From contig OZ023181.1 in NCBI GenBank assembly GCA_963995505.1, positions 18,782,221 to 18,846,220 on the forward strand: a DNA stretch of 64,000 nucleotides, read 5' to 3'. The notes beneath the pieces are model-generated. The model saw only the letters and a program-made list of their open reading frames with translations. It made no database searches and was not told the origin of the DNA. The position numbers and the translations under genes are program-made. This DNA is from Hypericum androsaemum (Eukaryota; Streptophyta; Magnoliopsida; Malpighiales; Hypericaceae). Every line of letters starts with the position of its first letter. Position 1 is the stretch's first letter. This document shows positions 1 through 15,135 of the stretch, piece after piece.

Positions 1-79
1 GATATTTACATCAGTTACAACCCCACCCAATACCAAAACGTTCCCTCAACCTCAAGAGATGAAGAAGAGGGAGCTATAA

Positions 80-289
80 ATCCTTGTAGGCAATCAAGAA
101 AGTGAGCAGCGATTGATTGTGAATGATCGAGGCATCCGTCCAAAGGATTCACTCTTGTACATGAAAGAGCACAGAATGCAGGATAAGCTCATTTTCGCAC
201 CTCGTCTCATTGAAGATAATACCATTATGAAACAGCCACATGCCCCAAGTAATAGCAGCGAAAATCATGAACTAAATTCTCAATTTTAA
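80..289 (+). CDS. Possible last exon of a gene entering from the left edge
   Basis: An open frame of about 69 codons ends at a TAA at 287-289. It has no start codon, and an AG that could serve as splice acceptor lies at 88-89, so it could be the 3' exon of a plus-strand gene lying mostly outside the window. The residues are charged and soluble-looking (NDRGIRPKDSLLYMKEHRMQ is part of it), unlike the low-complexity translations of the AT-rich DNA that follows. I do not recognise the family. It could equally be a chance open frame. Confidence 0.3.
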   Translation: MLVGNQESEQRLIVNDRGIRPKDSLLYMKEHRMQDKLIFAPRLIEDNTIMKQPHAPSNSSENHELNSQF

Positions 290-819
290 CTTACCCAACT
301 TCAATTTTTTTTTGATTTGCTTGGTTGGTTTCTTTGTATTAATTTGTTTAATGAATGAAAATATTTCACTGCTACTTGAAGACTATCAAAAGATAATTTA
401 ATTTTTAAAAATTAAATATTTTAAAAAAAATAGACCCGTGGGTCGTCCTGATCCTGCCCGATTTTTTTAGGACCCAGGTCATGCCCAAATTCTTATTTTT
501 AAAGAGGATAAGGGTAAAGATCTGGGTCCATCATTTAAAAAGAGGGTAAAGATTTGGATCTTATGGATCTTGTCCATTGCCATCCCTAGAAAAGTGTCAC
601 CAAACATAAATGAAGTGAAAAAATAAGAATATACGAGGAATAAAATGACATCCATAATTATTAATTCGTAATATATATATCATTGACCGCCGGTCTCTAA
701 ACCAATACATCACTCAGATGGTCAAAGAAAAATTTAACAATGATCAATGTAAGCGAAAATTTATTTTCAGTGGAATTGGGGTCAAATAACTGCATATATT
801 GACAAGCGTCGATTGATCC
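290..819. other. AT-rich intergenic DNA, no gene seen
   Basis: AT-rich sequence with homopolymer runs. A short GC-richer patch at about 430-590 carries several copies of a GGGTC/GACCC-type motif in both orientations and may be a decayed transposon end. I see no coding signal, RNA gene or long repeat here. Confidence 0.5.
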
Positions 820-1239
820 GTAAAAAACGGCCTCCCAAGCAGTTTCTCCAAAAATAGTTCCTTCCCAAGCACCAAAACAGCAAATCCAAGGACTTGGCAT
901 ATGGACCTCTTAAAAAAAAGGACTTGGCATATGATATAATATTCTTTAGAAATTGCAACAGAAGTCTACAGATTTTCTCGTACGCAATGTCTGGTGGACG
1001 ACCAAATCATACCATATGTCAACACAAATTCTTATCATTGACCTTAGTTGCCTGTTGTGTATTGGGATTATTATATTACCCAACAATTAAACATCTGAAT
1101 TACAAGCAACACTCTCTGTTTGCCCTCCGGTCCCTTCCCATTCTAAAACATTTTTTTAAATTTAACAGTTCTCAATTACAACAATAACAGGGATTAAAGG
1201 CAATTGATGACAAAGTGAAAACTAATCCTACCTTAATTC

Positions 1240-4115
<2,876 letters not shown>

Positions 4116-7035
4116 TCACTTGTTGTACAGGTGGACGAAGCTGAAGACGAAGAGCCCAGCCATCTGCAATGAGCACAATAAAATGCTTAGATGATATTCT
4201 TTCAACTGGCGGGAAGAAAATATAATAATAATCATAGTTTTGTTTTGGCTGCAAAAGTGCATTGGTAGAGAAAGTACCATGGTAAAAGAAGCTCCATAAT
4301 AGGGATAAGCAGCTATTATAAATCTCTCGTACTCGTTGTGTCTAAAAGGTCGCACCGGGATCTGCAAAGAATTATCAGTGTCAATGGCTGAGGTTACTTC
4401 CTAGAGTGTATCAACACAGTTCAACCAAACGCCGGTCAATAGTGGACCACAAATAGGCCAGTGGCGGATCATAGGACAAACAGGGTTTTCTAGAAAGCTA
4501 TGCTGCCTTGGTAGGCTTGAACTGTGAACTTACATCACAACATTGGGATGTATGTATGAATTGAAGTAACCGGATAGAAATAAGAGTGTGCTTATGAAGA
4601 ACTTGCCTGTTTAGAAAGAGACAAGCTGGTATAACCAAGCCTGTTGTACTCGATCTTGAACTGGAAGACACCGTACACATCAGGCACCTTGAACGATGTA
4701 TGATAGACGCCCTGCAGAGTCAGGCAGATTTGGTCAGCAACATCGACTACTGATTACTCAAGAGGACGAAGAGGAAAAGTTATAACTTGCCTTGCCATCA
4801 GTTGACAGGGTTTTCAAAACATAAGGGCTCATCATGTAGAACTGGACCTGGACATCATCAGAAACATACGGTTCCCAGGTTTTCCCAGACCACTCATAGA
4901 TTTCAACAGAAAATTCCTATAAACAAAGAGAAGTTGGATAAATCTACCCCTCGATATGAGAAATCAAGGATCAAACAGAAATGGGTCTGAGTGGCTACCA
5001 GATCATCTTTGATCCTGTACATTGCAGGTTCACCTGTTTCCCCAACTTTGTGATGTTGAAGACTCGCAGCCTGAAATATAAGTACAAAAGAGTTACCCCG
5101 ATCCAACAAATTACAATGAAGACAGAGTACCACAGTCCACATGGAGGACAGAAAATTTGTCATGGAAGAGTCTCATGTCCAACTCGTTTATTTATTTAAT
5201 GTGCGTGATGATAATACCAACATACTCAAAATTGATACCTTTAAATGACCTCTTTCATGGAAGACCCATTTGCTAAGCTCGGTTACAAACTGCTCGTTGC
5301 CAGATTTCTCAAACCTGTACATAGCCAATGATGAATCCATATCAAGTTCTTTTTACTTCAGAAGTATCACATTCAAATATTGCACATGTCTTGCATCGAG
5401 GAACCAATGGGTGTATGCAACTTAGAAGTCCAAAAAGCTACTAGTTAATACAACAACTCAATCCATATTTCAATCCATTTATTAAAATTACTTCTATAAT
5501 TAATTTGGATCGCCTATGCATCTAGCAATAAGAATGGAAGAAATAATTCACCCAGTAACAACAGCATTGTTAATTCAGCTACTGCACAGGCAAGCAAGAG
5601 AGTCATGAAAAAGAGAAGATAGGTAACAGCAGAATTTACATTGTTGGGCTTCCAGCTTTCTGGACACCTGATCTAAAGAATCTGTATTAGAAAAGACATA
5701 TTTCATTAAAAAAAATCTCAGCTGAGAAAGATCAGGATTCAGAACGACATTAACAAGAGACATACCGGTCACTGAACATATCTAGAGAGCCTGAGATCAT
5801 AATCCGAGCATTGTTTCTAGCCTGCAAGCCTCGAATCCATTAACATCATATGCCAACATTTTCAACTGCTAGAAACTAATTTATGCAATGAAAGCAATCC
5901 ATGATCCAAAAAAATTAAGTCACCTGGACAACTGAAACTAGTGAGATAACAGATCCGGTAAGCGATGGAGGAGTTGTCAACTTTGCAGTAGGGTTAGCTG
6001 AATATGCCGAAGGAGAAGCGGAAAGAACTTGCAGCACCTAAGCATAAAACAGAAAAAAGTCTAAGCAGTCATCACAAGACAACCTAGGAAGATCAACCTC
6101 GCATCATTTTAAAACATACCAAGCTGTTGGCCGTATTCAAAGAATGTGCAATCCCCTTGAACAACACCGGAGCCTATTCCATACCGGGAGATTCCAGTTC
6201 AGTCCGGCAACACAATAAAACCACAAACCACCCAAGCAAAACAGGACTAGCAATACAAAAAATAAACAAATGATGGACCTCGATTTTAGCCTTTCCCAGG
6301 ATGACGTCTGACCGGATGAAATCATCGGCGGCAATCAAGGTATGATCGCCTTCCGACTGAGAAACCGCGTAGCTCACGTGGTCTACAACCAGAGCCGACG
6401 GATCCTACACCACCAAAAAAAAAATTTCCATCACCAAAACAATTCCGCGTTTCTCTGTCAAAAGTAAAACCTCCAAAACACAACCTAAGCCAAACAGCAC
6501 GAGATCGGGGATAGCGGAACAGACCTCGTCGAAATCAACCCCACACTCGGTGGCGATGCTCTTGATAAAATCGGAAGCGGACGCATCGGCAGCGATGATC
6601 AAATCATGACCGGAGTCAACGAACTCCAGCACTGCTGCCAAGTCAACGTTCCCAGCAAACCCTACACATCCCGAGCATTTCCAGTTCTTCAAAAGCCGAT
6701 TAAATATTAAAAGAAAATCGACTTCGCATCAAACTAATTCGATACGTGGACTTACTCTCAGCGGATGGGGAGAAGACGAGGAGCGCGTCGTAGAGGTACT
6801 GGCCGTAGCGTTGGAGGGCTAGGGAGGGGTCGTCGGCGAGCTTGAAGTGGAGTTCGAAGCCGCGGGATTTGAGGGAGTTGAAGAAGAGAGAGTGAGAGGA
6901 TCGGAGCGACAAGTCGTCCACGAGGACCAGCGCGCGTCGGCTCTCCGGGGCGTCCGGGGAGAAGGGGCGGCCGAGGATCGGAAGGAGGAGGAGGACCAGA
7001 AACGACAGCGTTTTGGAGATCCGTGGGTTTGTCAT
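4116..7035 (-). CDS. OST48: OST48/DDOST 48-kDa oligosaccharyltransferase subunit (copy A), 13 exons
   Basis: Non-catalytic 48-kDa subunit (WBP1/DDOST family) of the ER oligosaccharyltransferase, which N-glycosylates nascent proteins. Exons on the minus strand: 7035-6756, 6661-6525, 6404-6279, 6173-6120, 6037-5924, 5821-5766, 5681-5640, 5314-5239, 5070-4999, 4916-4791, 4711-4607, 4361-4278, 4163-4116. They sum to 1320 nt, giving 439 residues, close to the usual plant length. The product has an N-terminal signal peptide ([12 protein letters not shown]), a luminal domain with [20 protein letters not shown], and a C-terminal membrane segment ([15 protein letters not shown]). Introns 10 and 11 (after exons 10 and 11) have GC donors (GCAAGT); the others I checked are GT-AG. 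No frameshift or stop is seen. The same exon layout occurs in copy B. Confidence 0.93.
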
Positions 7036-7229
7036 TTTCTTTTTTAGGAATTGAGTGGATTTGTCTCCTCCGCCTCCCCGTGGGGTGTAAGGGGTTTTGT
7101 AGCGGGTGTGTGTGTGTGTGTTTCTTTGGCGTTGACTAAGACTGTTTCGTACGAGAAACTGCTGCATAGTCCAATAGCTGTTGCGTATTTTTTTAATAAA
7201 ATTTTGAGCAAACTGCCCTCAGGTAGGAT

Positions 7230-8693
7230 TCCCTGTGCGTGGAGGCTGATTCCGTGAATTTGAAGACCAAAGGGGCTCGGGTGGAGCATCATCGTCTCTT
7301 TGTGTCCGAGGCTCGATTTGTTCGTGGCAGTGGCAACGCCTCTCCGCCCCCTGTAGTGGTCCCGAGGCCTTCCCAAGACCCGAATATGATGGGGGTGGCC
7401 GTTCGTTCGCAGATGCCCTTAGCCCGTGGAGCGGTTGGGTGCTCAGCGTCCAGTGACTCCTCTCCCTGCCCAAGTGAATTCGGTCTTCGTCGAGGACCTC
7501 CAGTCGATGGTAGATGAGTGGATGTACCGCTGCGCAAAGAGGTCTCTCCTCGATGCTGACCATTCATGCTCGGTCGAGGATACACGGCTTTGGGTCAACA
7601 AACTAAAGCCTCTTTTCAAGGTAATGTGGTCGAATCTTTTACTTGCTGCAATTGGTTGCCCCGCTCTCGACTTGGTTGCATCCCAAATGCTTGTGGAGTC
7701 GCCGCCTACTGCTGGGTTGGTTGTCGATCAGTAGCTATTGGCCTCCTGTTCGGATAGTGCTCTGAGGGCAATTGTTGGTTTGCCCTCGATTGATGTGCAG
7801 CCGCTTGTTGCTGCTTGTGCCGAGTTTGTTGATGTTGGTCGCAAGAGTGTTGCAGGGCAGCCCCCCATTACCCTGCAGCTACTGGTTCGGGTGATGTGTT
7901 GTTGGCTTTGCATCCTCTTGCTGCCACGTCCAATGTTGTTTTGCAGGAGGCAGGTTGCCTTGTGGTGGATGGGTCAAAGATTGCAGCTTGCGAGACTCCG
8001 GCTGCCACTACGATTGAAGAAAAGGTAGCGGGGTGTGTAATGCCGCAGCTTCCCGCTGCTCCTTCCTCTCCATTGTCGAAGCCCCCCGCTGCCTTAGTTG
8101 GCTCGGATGTTTGGTTTGATCAGCTCATGTTCGTCCCCTCAGATAGAGCTCTTGCTGAGTCAGTCTCGGTGACCCGTGCTGCTCACAAGTGGAGAAACTT
8201 TGGTCTTGTTCCGACCCCGATGTGCTCTAGTTGCCGTGAGCGTCAGCCTATGGAGAAAGCGAAGGCTCTAATGACGTTTCTGTTGCGAAAACTGAAGATT
8301 ATGCTACCTAGGAAGCCAAGGGCGGAGCTCTGCCTTGGTTCGTTTATCGATGGCATGGAGGTGCAGGACGAGGCACTTCAAGTGAAGCTCTCCACTAAGG
8401 CATGGCGACTTGCTATCGTGATGGGTCTTTCTTGGGAGGAGGATACTTCCAAAATCCTTTCTTTGATCAAGGAAGTTGCTTGCGGTTCGGGCCATTTTTG
8501 GTCTCATGACCCCCCTTAATTTGAATTGCCTGGTTGTTTCATCTTGTTTTGGGATGCTCTCACGAGATGTATATTCGGGTTTGTTCCAGATAGCGTCTAT
8601 CACCGTGTTGCATGTTGGTAATCGTTATCTGGTACTTTGGATATACTTTGGTGGACTAATTTAGTGAATTACAACACTTTACTGATTAAAAAA
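7230..8693 (+). mobile_element. LINE-like retroelement 3' remnant
   Basis: A GC-richer stretch with broken plus-strand coding frames (about 7239-7734, 7738-8028, 7896-8519), ending in a short A-run at about 8687-8693. The longest frame ends with a motif of the form AWRLAIVMGLSW followed by an acidic ILSLIK segment. The same motif (AWRLAIPMGFSW) occurs on the minus strand at about 43750-43850, just upstream of another A-tailed 3' end and in line with clear LINE zf-RVT sequence. I therefore read both as the 3' part of the same LINE family. It lies just outside the end of duplication unit A, so it may have landed near the breakpoint. Confidence 0.55.
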
Positions 8694-9290
8694 ATCTCAA
8701 AAGGGCTTCGTAGGCTGGAACAATACACATTTACAAAGCTATTTGTTAGCAAACACAAATAAGCAGACTTGAACAGAATCTTCCTAGTACCTTCCACCGA
8801 GAACTTAAACTTAAATAAGTCTAACTTGTGCCGCAAGTTCATTGTTAGAAATTTGGAATATTTTATTACGATCTTGGTGATATCAAGTCCGGAGGTTCTT
8901 CCATTACATGAGAGCCTCTCGCCAGTTCGATGACATAATTTGACAACCAATCTGCTATCATATTACTCACTCGACTACAAAATTGACTTATACTTGCCCA
9001 TGAAAGTGGATGAGATCTCTACGCTTACTCAAGAGGGGTGCAAGGGCATTGCCTTGCTCAACACCCTCAGTTAAGTTCTGATGAGCCAGCCTCGAGTCGT
9101 ATTTTGATGAGCCAACTGCCGTGACTAATAAACTAAGGGAGGTAGGAAGCCGTATTTTGATCTTCAAAGATACTCAAACACTCCTCGCCCATGTTTTAAA
9201 TCTGAAAAAAGAAAACAAAGCATTACAATAACCCAACAACGTTAGATAAATAAACTTCAAACTAACATCCCTGCCATAAGAGATGATACT
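8694..9290. other. Intergenic, nothing recognised
   Basis: Moderately AT-rich DNA between the LINE remnant and a MITE. I see no coding region, RNA gene or structured repeat. Confidence 0.5.
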
Positions 9291-9299
9291 CTCGATCTT

Positions 9300-9704
9300 G
9301 GGTTTGGATTGGGTACGGAGTGAAGGAATTGATTCCGGACGGTTTGGAATGAAGGGGGACCGCAGTGGCAAGTGCATGTATGTGATAATGGCAAACACAG
9401 TTATGTGATAATGGCAAGTACAGTTATGTGATAATGGCATTTATTTTTGTGAAAACGGCAAGTCCCCGTTGATGATAATGACACGCGCAATTTTTTCTAT
9501 TTTGGTCTCCCGTATTTTAGCATTTTTGCAAAAAGGTCACACTGGCATGCGCAGTTATGTGATAATGGCTTTTGTATCCGGCCTGTGTTTGTGCATAATT
9601 TTTTTTATTTTGGTCCTCGTATTTTAGCGCGTTTATAAAAAAATCTCGCGTATTTTCATTCCAAACGGTTCGAAATAGTGGCATTCCGTACCCAATCCAT
9701 ACCC
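9300..9704. mobile_element. MITE, Mutator-like, with perfect 9-bp TSD
   Basis: Flanked by the direct repeat CTCGATCTT at 9291-9299 and 9705-9713. The termini are inverted: GGGTTTGGATTGGGTACGGA on the left and, read inward from the right, GGGTATGGATTGGGTACGGA, followed by more related sequence (CGGTTTGGAATGAA and its complement). At 405 bp with no coding capacity it is a non-autonomous element. A 9-bp target duplication is typical of the Mutator superfamily. Inside, TTATGTGATAATGGC-type units recur several times. A second, diverged member lies at 22433-22691. Confidence 0.88.
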
Positions 9705-9839
9705 CTCGATCTTCACTTAACTACGACAACTGAATATATGTATTCATCAAAAAATACATTGGACAACCTCTTAATTTAATCATGTAAATAGCAATAGCAA
9801 AAATTGGTAAGTTTTTAGATGATAAATATTAAATTAAAG

Positions 9840-11385
9840 GACAAATTACCCTCAGGTTCCTGGGGTATGGTCTCCCTACCCTTCGGTTTCTTAGGTTTTC
9901 ATAATATATTTTGCCATCCTCTGCGTTTGATTTTAGAAATTCTCAGTCCCTGTCGCCGGAATGTCATTTTCTCCGGCCAACCCCCACTTTTTTTTAGCAA
10001 AAAAAGGAAAATTTATTAATAAATAAAAAAAAGTTATAGAAGGTGGTGAGAAGCAAGAGGAAGGGGGGTGAGAAGATAGAAACCTACTACAAAAACTAAA
10101 AATCACCAAAGGCCTGAACGGGTAACTAAGAACTAGCTAAACCGGCAAACCCATACTTGAAAAGACTAAAATGCGCTTCTTACTTAAAAAATAAGAAATT
10201 TATCTTCTCTTCTCCCTTCTTCTTTCTCCCACTTCATCTTCTTCCTTCAACATCAATCAAAATTTAAAGAATCCTAATTTTAAAAACTCTAATTCAAATT
10301 AGAAAACAAAGCTCGAGAAATACATTAATCTCATCCAAGCTCATCAAATACATTAATCTATCCCATCCCAACACAAAATAACATAAAAGTCGATAAGTTC
10401 AATCAACCAACTCTGCCAAACGCAAGCAGAGGAGATCTTGGTGCAGATGTAGGGAAGGCCCACCTGCTTCGGCTTAGACATTAACCCAGGGAAGGTGTAC
10501 TACAACGGTGGCAGCAACCCACTGAGCCCAAGCACCACTGCGACCCAAATGACGACTTCTCGTCCAAGACCCCCTGCCTCCTCCTCTGCCTCGTCCTCGT
10601 CGTCGTCTCGGTGATGTCCCTCGCGTTCTACTCCTGGAGTACGACTGCATGGCCCAGTTCGATCCTAGGTCGTGGGTCACCTTCTTCGGCCTCGATGGGC
10701 TCGAGTCTGACTTTGGCACGCTTGGTGTCCCTTGGGAAAGATTGGACCTTTATTGGGTTTCTGGGATTTGGGTTACTGGAATAATGTGATTGTGATCTGC
10801 CATTAGGTGTGTTTGGGATAGGATGTTCTGGACATTTTAGGCGAATGTGATGTATACTCGTTAGGCAGCTCAAACTTGGTTCGATTATTGATGAACTCCT
10901 AAATATTTTAGTTGTAATTTAGGAGTTCTTGATGAATTCATTAAAATTAGGATTTTTTAAAGTTTAGAAAATTATTCGGGTTTTAAAATTAGGGTTGTTC
11001 AAGTTTTGATTCTTTCTAAATGATTTGGAAAGTTCAAAATTAAGTTTTGGTTTTTATTGAAGGTGGAAGGAAGAAGATGAAGTGAGAGAAAGAAGGAGGT
11101 AAAGGTAGAAGGAGATACTTTTTTTTAGTGAGAGGGGCATTTTGGTCTTTTCAAGTGGGAGTTCGTCGAAAAAAAGGCATATTCATCGCCACTTAGGATA
11201 TAAAAATATGATGTGGTAATGATGTGGCGTCTATGTGTATGGTCTGGTTAGAAAAATCAACCCTGGTTAACAATTTGTCACAAAAAGTGTCACTTTTCGA
11301 AACCTTTATCCCCTAAAAAAAAGTTAAACCACAGAGTACTAAGGTAAAAAAAATGAAACTACAGGGTATTTGAGTGAGCTTTTCC
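9840..11385. mobile_element. Inverted-repeat element carrying a GC-rich fragment
   Basis: The segment at about 10148-10320 is an imperfect inverted repeat of about 10940-11175; both arms share CTTGAAAAGAC, CACTTCATCTTCTTCCTTC and CCTAATTTTAAAA. Between the arms, 10430-10760 is GC-rich and unlike the AT-rich surroundings, with short open frames on both strands that I cannot assign. This is the layout of a TIR element that picked up a piece of a host gene. The outer limits are uncertain because the terminal similarity is weak and I found no target duplication. Confidence 0.55.
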
Positions 11386-11387
11386 CA

Positions 11388-11579
11388 ATAATCAATCACC
11401 TCGCCACAAATCAAGGCCCCATCAAGGATTTCACGCCCGCTTATGTACGCAAACTGCTCAGGACCGATAACCTGTTCCAACACGCTACGGAAACGATTAG
11501 CTAGCACTTTAGCAACAATTTTATATAGGCTTCCAACAAGAGAAATGGGACGATAATCAGCAAAGCTGCGGGGCCCTTT
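11388..11579 (-). pseudogene. LINE reverse-transcriptase fragment
   Basis: Read on the minus strand, the sequence encodes the LINE RT stretch around DYRPISLVGSLYKI, then VAKVLANRF, then IGPEQFAYISGREILDGALI. This is the conserved finger region of plant L1-type reverse transcriptases. Only about 60 codons remain, with no upstream endonuclease or downstream YADD-type catalytic motif, so it is a fragment. Confidence 0.8.
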
Positions 11580-12311
11580 TATTTTTGATTTTATTTTTCT
11601 GTTTTAAGTTGCACACTATAAAAAAAAAGTGATGTTTCTTAAATTGCATACGAAAATTTTCAATGCTTTACAATTTCCCGAAACTTTATTTATTTAATGG
11701 GGCAACATTTTTTGTTATTCAATGCATTTAATGAACGTAAGAGAATGCATAAAATATTTTGCGAAAAAAGTAGTTTCATGAGAAACAAACAAAGCTTTAG
11801 TCTCTTAATGGTCAAGCCAACAATTTCTTGTGGTTCGACTTTTCAAACAAACGATGTGGATACATCGACATTGTAGTCTGTAGTAATTAGGTTTTTTTGG
11901 AATGGGAGAAGAGATTAAAAAAAATATCAAATAGAATTAACACATGACTTGGTTGTGGAATGTGGTCAGAGGATAGTAAAGTAAAAAAATCTTATCTCGC
12001 GATTTTCATTTGACAGCATTTTTTTTCTTTCTGGCACCTACTTATGATGCCCGAAATCCTAAACACTGTTTGAGTCCCAAAGCGTTAGTAGCGCAAAGGA
12101 GACATAGAAGAATTTCATTCCATAGCTCATAAATCATAAAGAAGATTTCAAACCACATGTTCGATTGTCGAGATCCATGATCGTCTGAATTTCTTATTTA
12201 CGCGGAGGAATAGATCAAGTATGTGAGTCGATCTGGAACTCTACAACTTCAACCTTAAGCTCCTCCTCCTCGAGACCAGGTTGATGTCGCCGGATAAGAC
12301 GATGGACATGG
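11580..12311. other. AT-rich intergenic, nothing recognised
   Basis: AT-rich DNA running up to the 9-bp duplication at 12312. No coding region or repeat was recognised. Confidence 0.5.
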
Positions 12312-12696
12312 TACTTAGCGGATTTTTGCCCAATATGGTGCTACAGTATAAGTTTATTACCAAAATGGTGTTACTGTTGAAAATGTTCCGAGAATGGTGT
12401 CCGTTTTCAAGATTGAAAATTTTTTTGACCTGAGGTCCTCAGATCGAAATTTTTTTCGACTTGTGACCGAAATTGAAAAAAAATTTTGAGTTCCGTGGTC
12501 GAAGGTATCTTTTCGATTTAGGTCTCAGGTCGAAAAATTTTTGACCAGGGACCAAAATCGAAATTTGTTTTTGACCTGAGGTACTTGTCCGTTAGGATGA
12601 GAGAGAATTTGCGGGTTTGCTGGTCCCCACATGGTGTACTTTTTCCCGCTTCCTATTCTACAATTGATTCATTTATTGAGTTCTTTTTATTTTTAA

Positions 12697-13562
12697 GGGG
12701 AAAGTCTACTTTAGTACCCTGTGGTATCGCCCAAAATTACTTTAGTACCATGTGGTAAAAAACTGACCAATCGAGTCATACTTATTCCAATTAACATAAA
12801 AAAGGTCCTTGGGCAGCTGCCCGGACCCGCCCGAACGCTGCCCGGACTACGTGGCCAGCCACGTCACCAAAATTTGATGACGTGGCGCCACGTGGACAAC
12901 CATCTTCTTCCCTCTCTTCCTCTCCTCCTCCTCCTCCTCCTCCTCCTCCTCCGCCTCCTCCTCCTCCTCCTCGTCCTCCTCCTCCTCGTCCTCCTCCTCC
13001 TCCTCCTCCTCCTCCTCCTCCACTTCGTCCTCCTCCTCCGCCTCCTCCTCCGCCTCGTCCTCCTCCTCCTCCACTTCGTCCTCCTCCTCCTCCTCCTCCT
13101 CCGCCTCCTCCTCCACTTCGTCCTCCTCCTCCTCCACTTCGTCCTCCTCCTCCTCCTCTTCTCCTCCTCCTCCTCCTCCACTTCGTCCTCCTCCTCCTCG
13201 TCCTCCTCCTCCTCCTCTACTTCGTCCTCCTCCTCCTCCTCCTCCGCCTCCTCCTCCTCCTCCTCCTCCTCCGCCTCCTCCTCCTCCTCCTCCTCCACTT
13301 CGTCCTCCTCCTCCGCCTCCTCCTCCACTTCGTCCTCCTCCTCCTCCACTTCGTCCTCCTCCTCCACGTGGCGTCACGTCATCAAGTTTTGGTGACGTGG
13401 CTGGCCACGTAGTCTGGGCAGCGTTCGGGCGGGTCCGGGCAGCTGCCCGAGGACCTTTTTGATGTTAATTGGAATAAGTATGACTCGATTGGTCAGTTTT
13501 TTACCACAGGGTACTAAAGTGATTTTGGGCGATACTACAGGGTACTAAAATGGATTTTTCCC
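12697..13562. mobile_element. TIR element nested in the 12321-14641 element
   Basis: Terminal inverted repeats of about 200 bp begin GGGGAAAGTCTACTTTAGTA on the left and GGGAAAAATCCATTTTAGTA inward from the right. They extend through GGCAGCTGCCCGGACC-type sequence to GTGGCGCCACGTGG. The flanks TATTTTTAA (12688-12696) and TTTTTTTAA (13563-13571) agree at 8 of 9 positions, fitting a 9-bp duplication. The matching site in the opposite arm of the host element is unoccupied, which confirms insertion. The interior is a TCC-type microsatellite rather than a gene. Confidence 0.85.
12921..13368. repeat. About 450-bp polypyrimidine (TCC)n tract
   Basis: Imperfect TCC repeats, interrupted by GCC, TCG and a recurring CCACTTCGT unit, fill the loop between the two inverted arms. 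All six frames are open for long distances only because of the triplet composition, giving poly-Ser, poly-Leu, poly-Pro, poly-Glu or poly-Gly translations; none is a credible gene. Long polypurine/polypyrimidine mirror-like tracts can form triplex (H-DNA). Confidence 0.95.
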
Positions 13563-15135
13563 TTTTTTTAATTATAGTAAGTAGTAACATTGTCTTTCGT
13601 AAAGAAAAAGTCTCTATGAATTAATTAATTTTCAAATCTTCCAAATTATTTTTCTTTTGGTTTAGAACTCTTGATATCCAAAATTTAGTATAATTTTGGA
13701 AAAATTGTCTTTCGATGGTTCTATTATCTTTCTCACTTCCTTCTACAATTGCGGTTAGAGCTCCTGTATACCATCATAAAAATTGCAATTAATTTAGTGA
13801 CTACTGGCATTTTTTATCCGGGTTAGAGTTTCTTTTCTCTCTTTTTTTCCAGTAGTAAGGAGAGTAGTGCAGCATTTTTTAATGCATCTTTTCCCCTTTC
13901 AATAGTAGGGTTTTATTATTACTCCAAAGCTAGCATAATAAAGGAGCATATAGTTGTTCAATGAAAGCAATAAAATACTGCTGAAAAGAAAAATAACTCT
14001 AGAATTGGAACCATCGACCAGTCTTCTCCAAGACATGAAAGTCTGAATTCAGGTACAAACAATTGCTTAGAATAAAAGGTCGTAATTTTAATTTCGAGTT
14101 TTTGATAATGTAATTATATACTTGTCATTTTTTCAAAATCATACTAAAATTTGGATATCAAGAGTTCCAAACTAAAAGAAAAAATATTTGAAAGATTTGA
14201 AAATTAATTAATTCATAGAGACTGTTTATATATTTTTTTACTAAAGACAATGTTACAATCATTAAAAATAAAAAAGAACTCAATAAATGAATCAATTGTA
14301 GGATAGGAAGCGGGAAAACGTACACCATGTGGGGACCAGCAAACCTGCAATTCTCTCTCATCCAGACGGACAAGTACGCTAGGTCGAAATTTTTTTTGAT
14401 TTTGGTCCCAGGTCGAAAAAAATTTTCGACCTGGGACCAAAATCGAAAAGATACCTTCGACCACGGAAGTCAAATTTTTTTTCGATTTTGGTCACAAGTC
14501 AAAAAAAAAATTTCGATCTAAGGACTCCCAGGTTGAAAAAAATTTCGATCTTGAAAACGGACACTATTCTCGGAATATTTTCAACAGTAACACCATTTTG
14601 ATAATAAACTTATACTGTAGCACCATATTGGACAAAAACTCTACTTAGCGGCGAAAAAAAGGCAATGATGGGCGTGACTGGTGTGGATGCGGCCGAGGAG
14701 GGAGAGAGTAATTTACTAATATTTTTGTAATGGGTATATAACTCATTTACATGAAAAACTAACTAATGATGTCAAAAACTTGGAATAAATATTTAATCTA
14801 ATAGATGGTACAACAAAATATATTTTCAAACAGAAGAGACTGCATTGTTGATGTGACCAAACCCGAAGCTGTGACAATTTACCCTAAAAATTATTGTGCA
14901 CGGAAAATTTGTAGAAAAAAGTGTACTTTACTATCCTATGGTTTCATTGATATCATTTTTAGAACGTATAGTTTTAAATTTCGTAATTTAGTCCCTATAC
15001 TTTCTAAATTTTTCTAGTGTACGGTCCATTCCAAATGATGAATATAAAAGTTTCACCTTGCTTGCCACGTAGGGAAAACGATGTAGTTTTACCATCCACG
15101 TGACGTAGTGGCTAGGTAAGTTGTATGACATGTTT

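Larger units (their letters stand above)
12321..14641. mobile_element. Mutator-like inverted-repeat element with perfect 9-bp TSD
   Basis: The direct repeat TACTTAGCG lies at 12312-12320 and 14642-14650. The element between has long inverted arms: about 12321-12696 plus 13563-13705 pairs with about 14641-14120. The ends read GATTTTTGCCCAATATGG on the left and GAGTTTTTGTCCAATATGG inward from the right. The left arm is interrupted by a second element at 12697-13562; the right arm shows the uninterrupted sequence at the same place. The central part (about 13706-14120) has no convincing gene. With such arms the transcript or single strand would fold into a very long hairpin. Confidence 0.88.

Noticed and set aside
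12721..13412. Several long open frames on both strands (poly-Leu, poly-Pro, poly-Ser, poly-Glu, poly-Gly)
   Set aside because: They are translations of the TCC/GGA microsatellite, which has almost no stop codons in any frame. No codon bias, start context or domain supports a gene.
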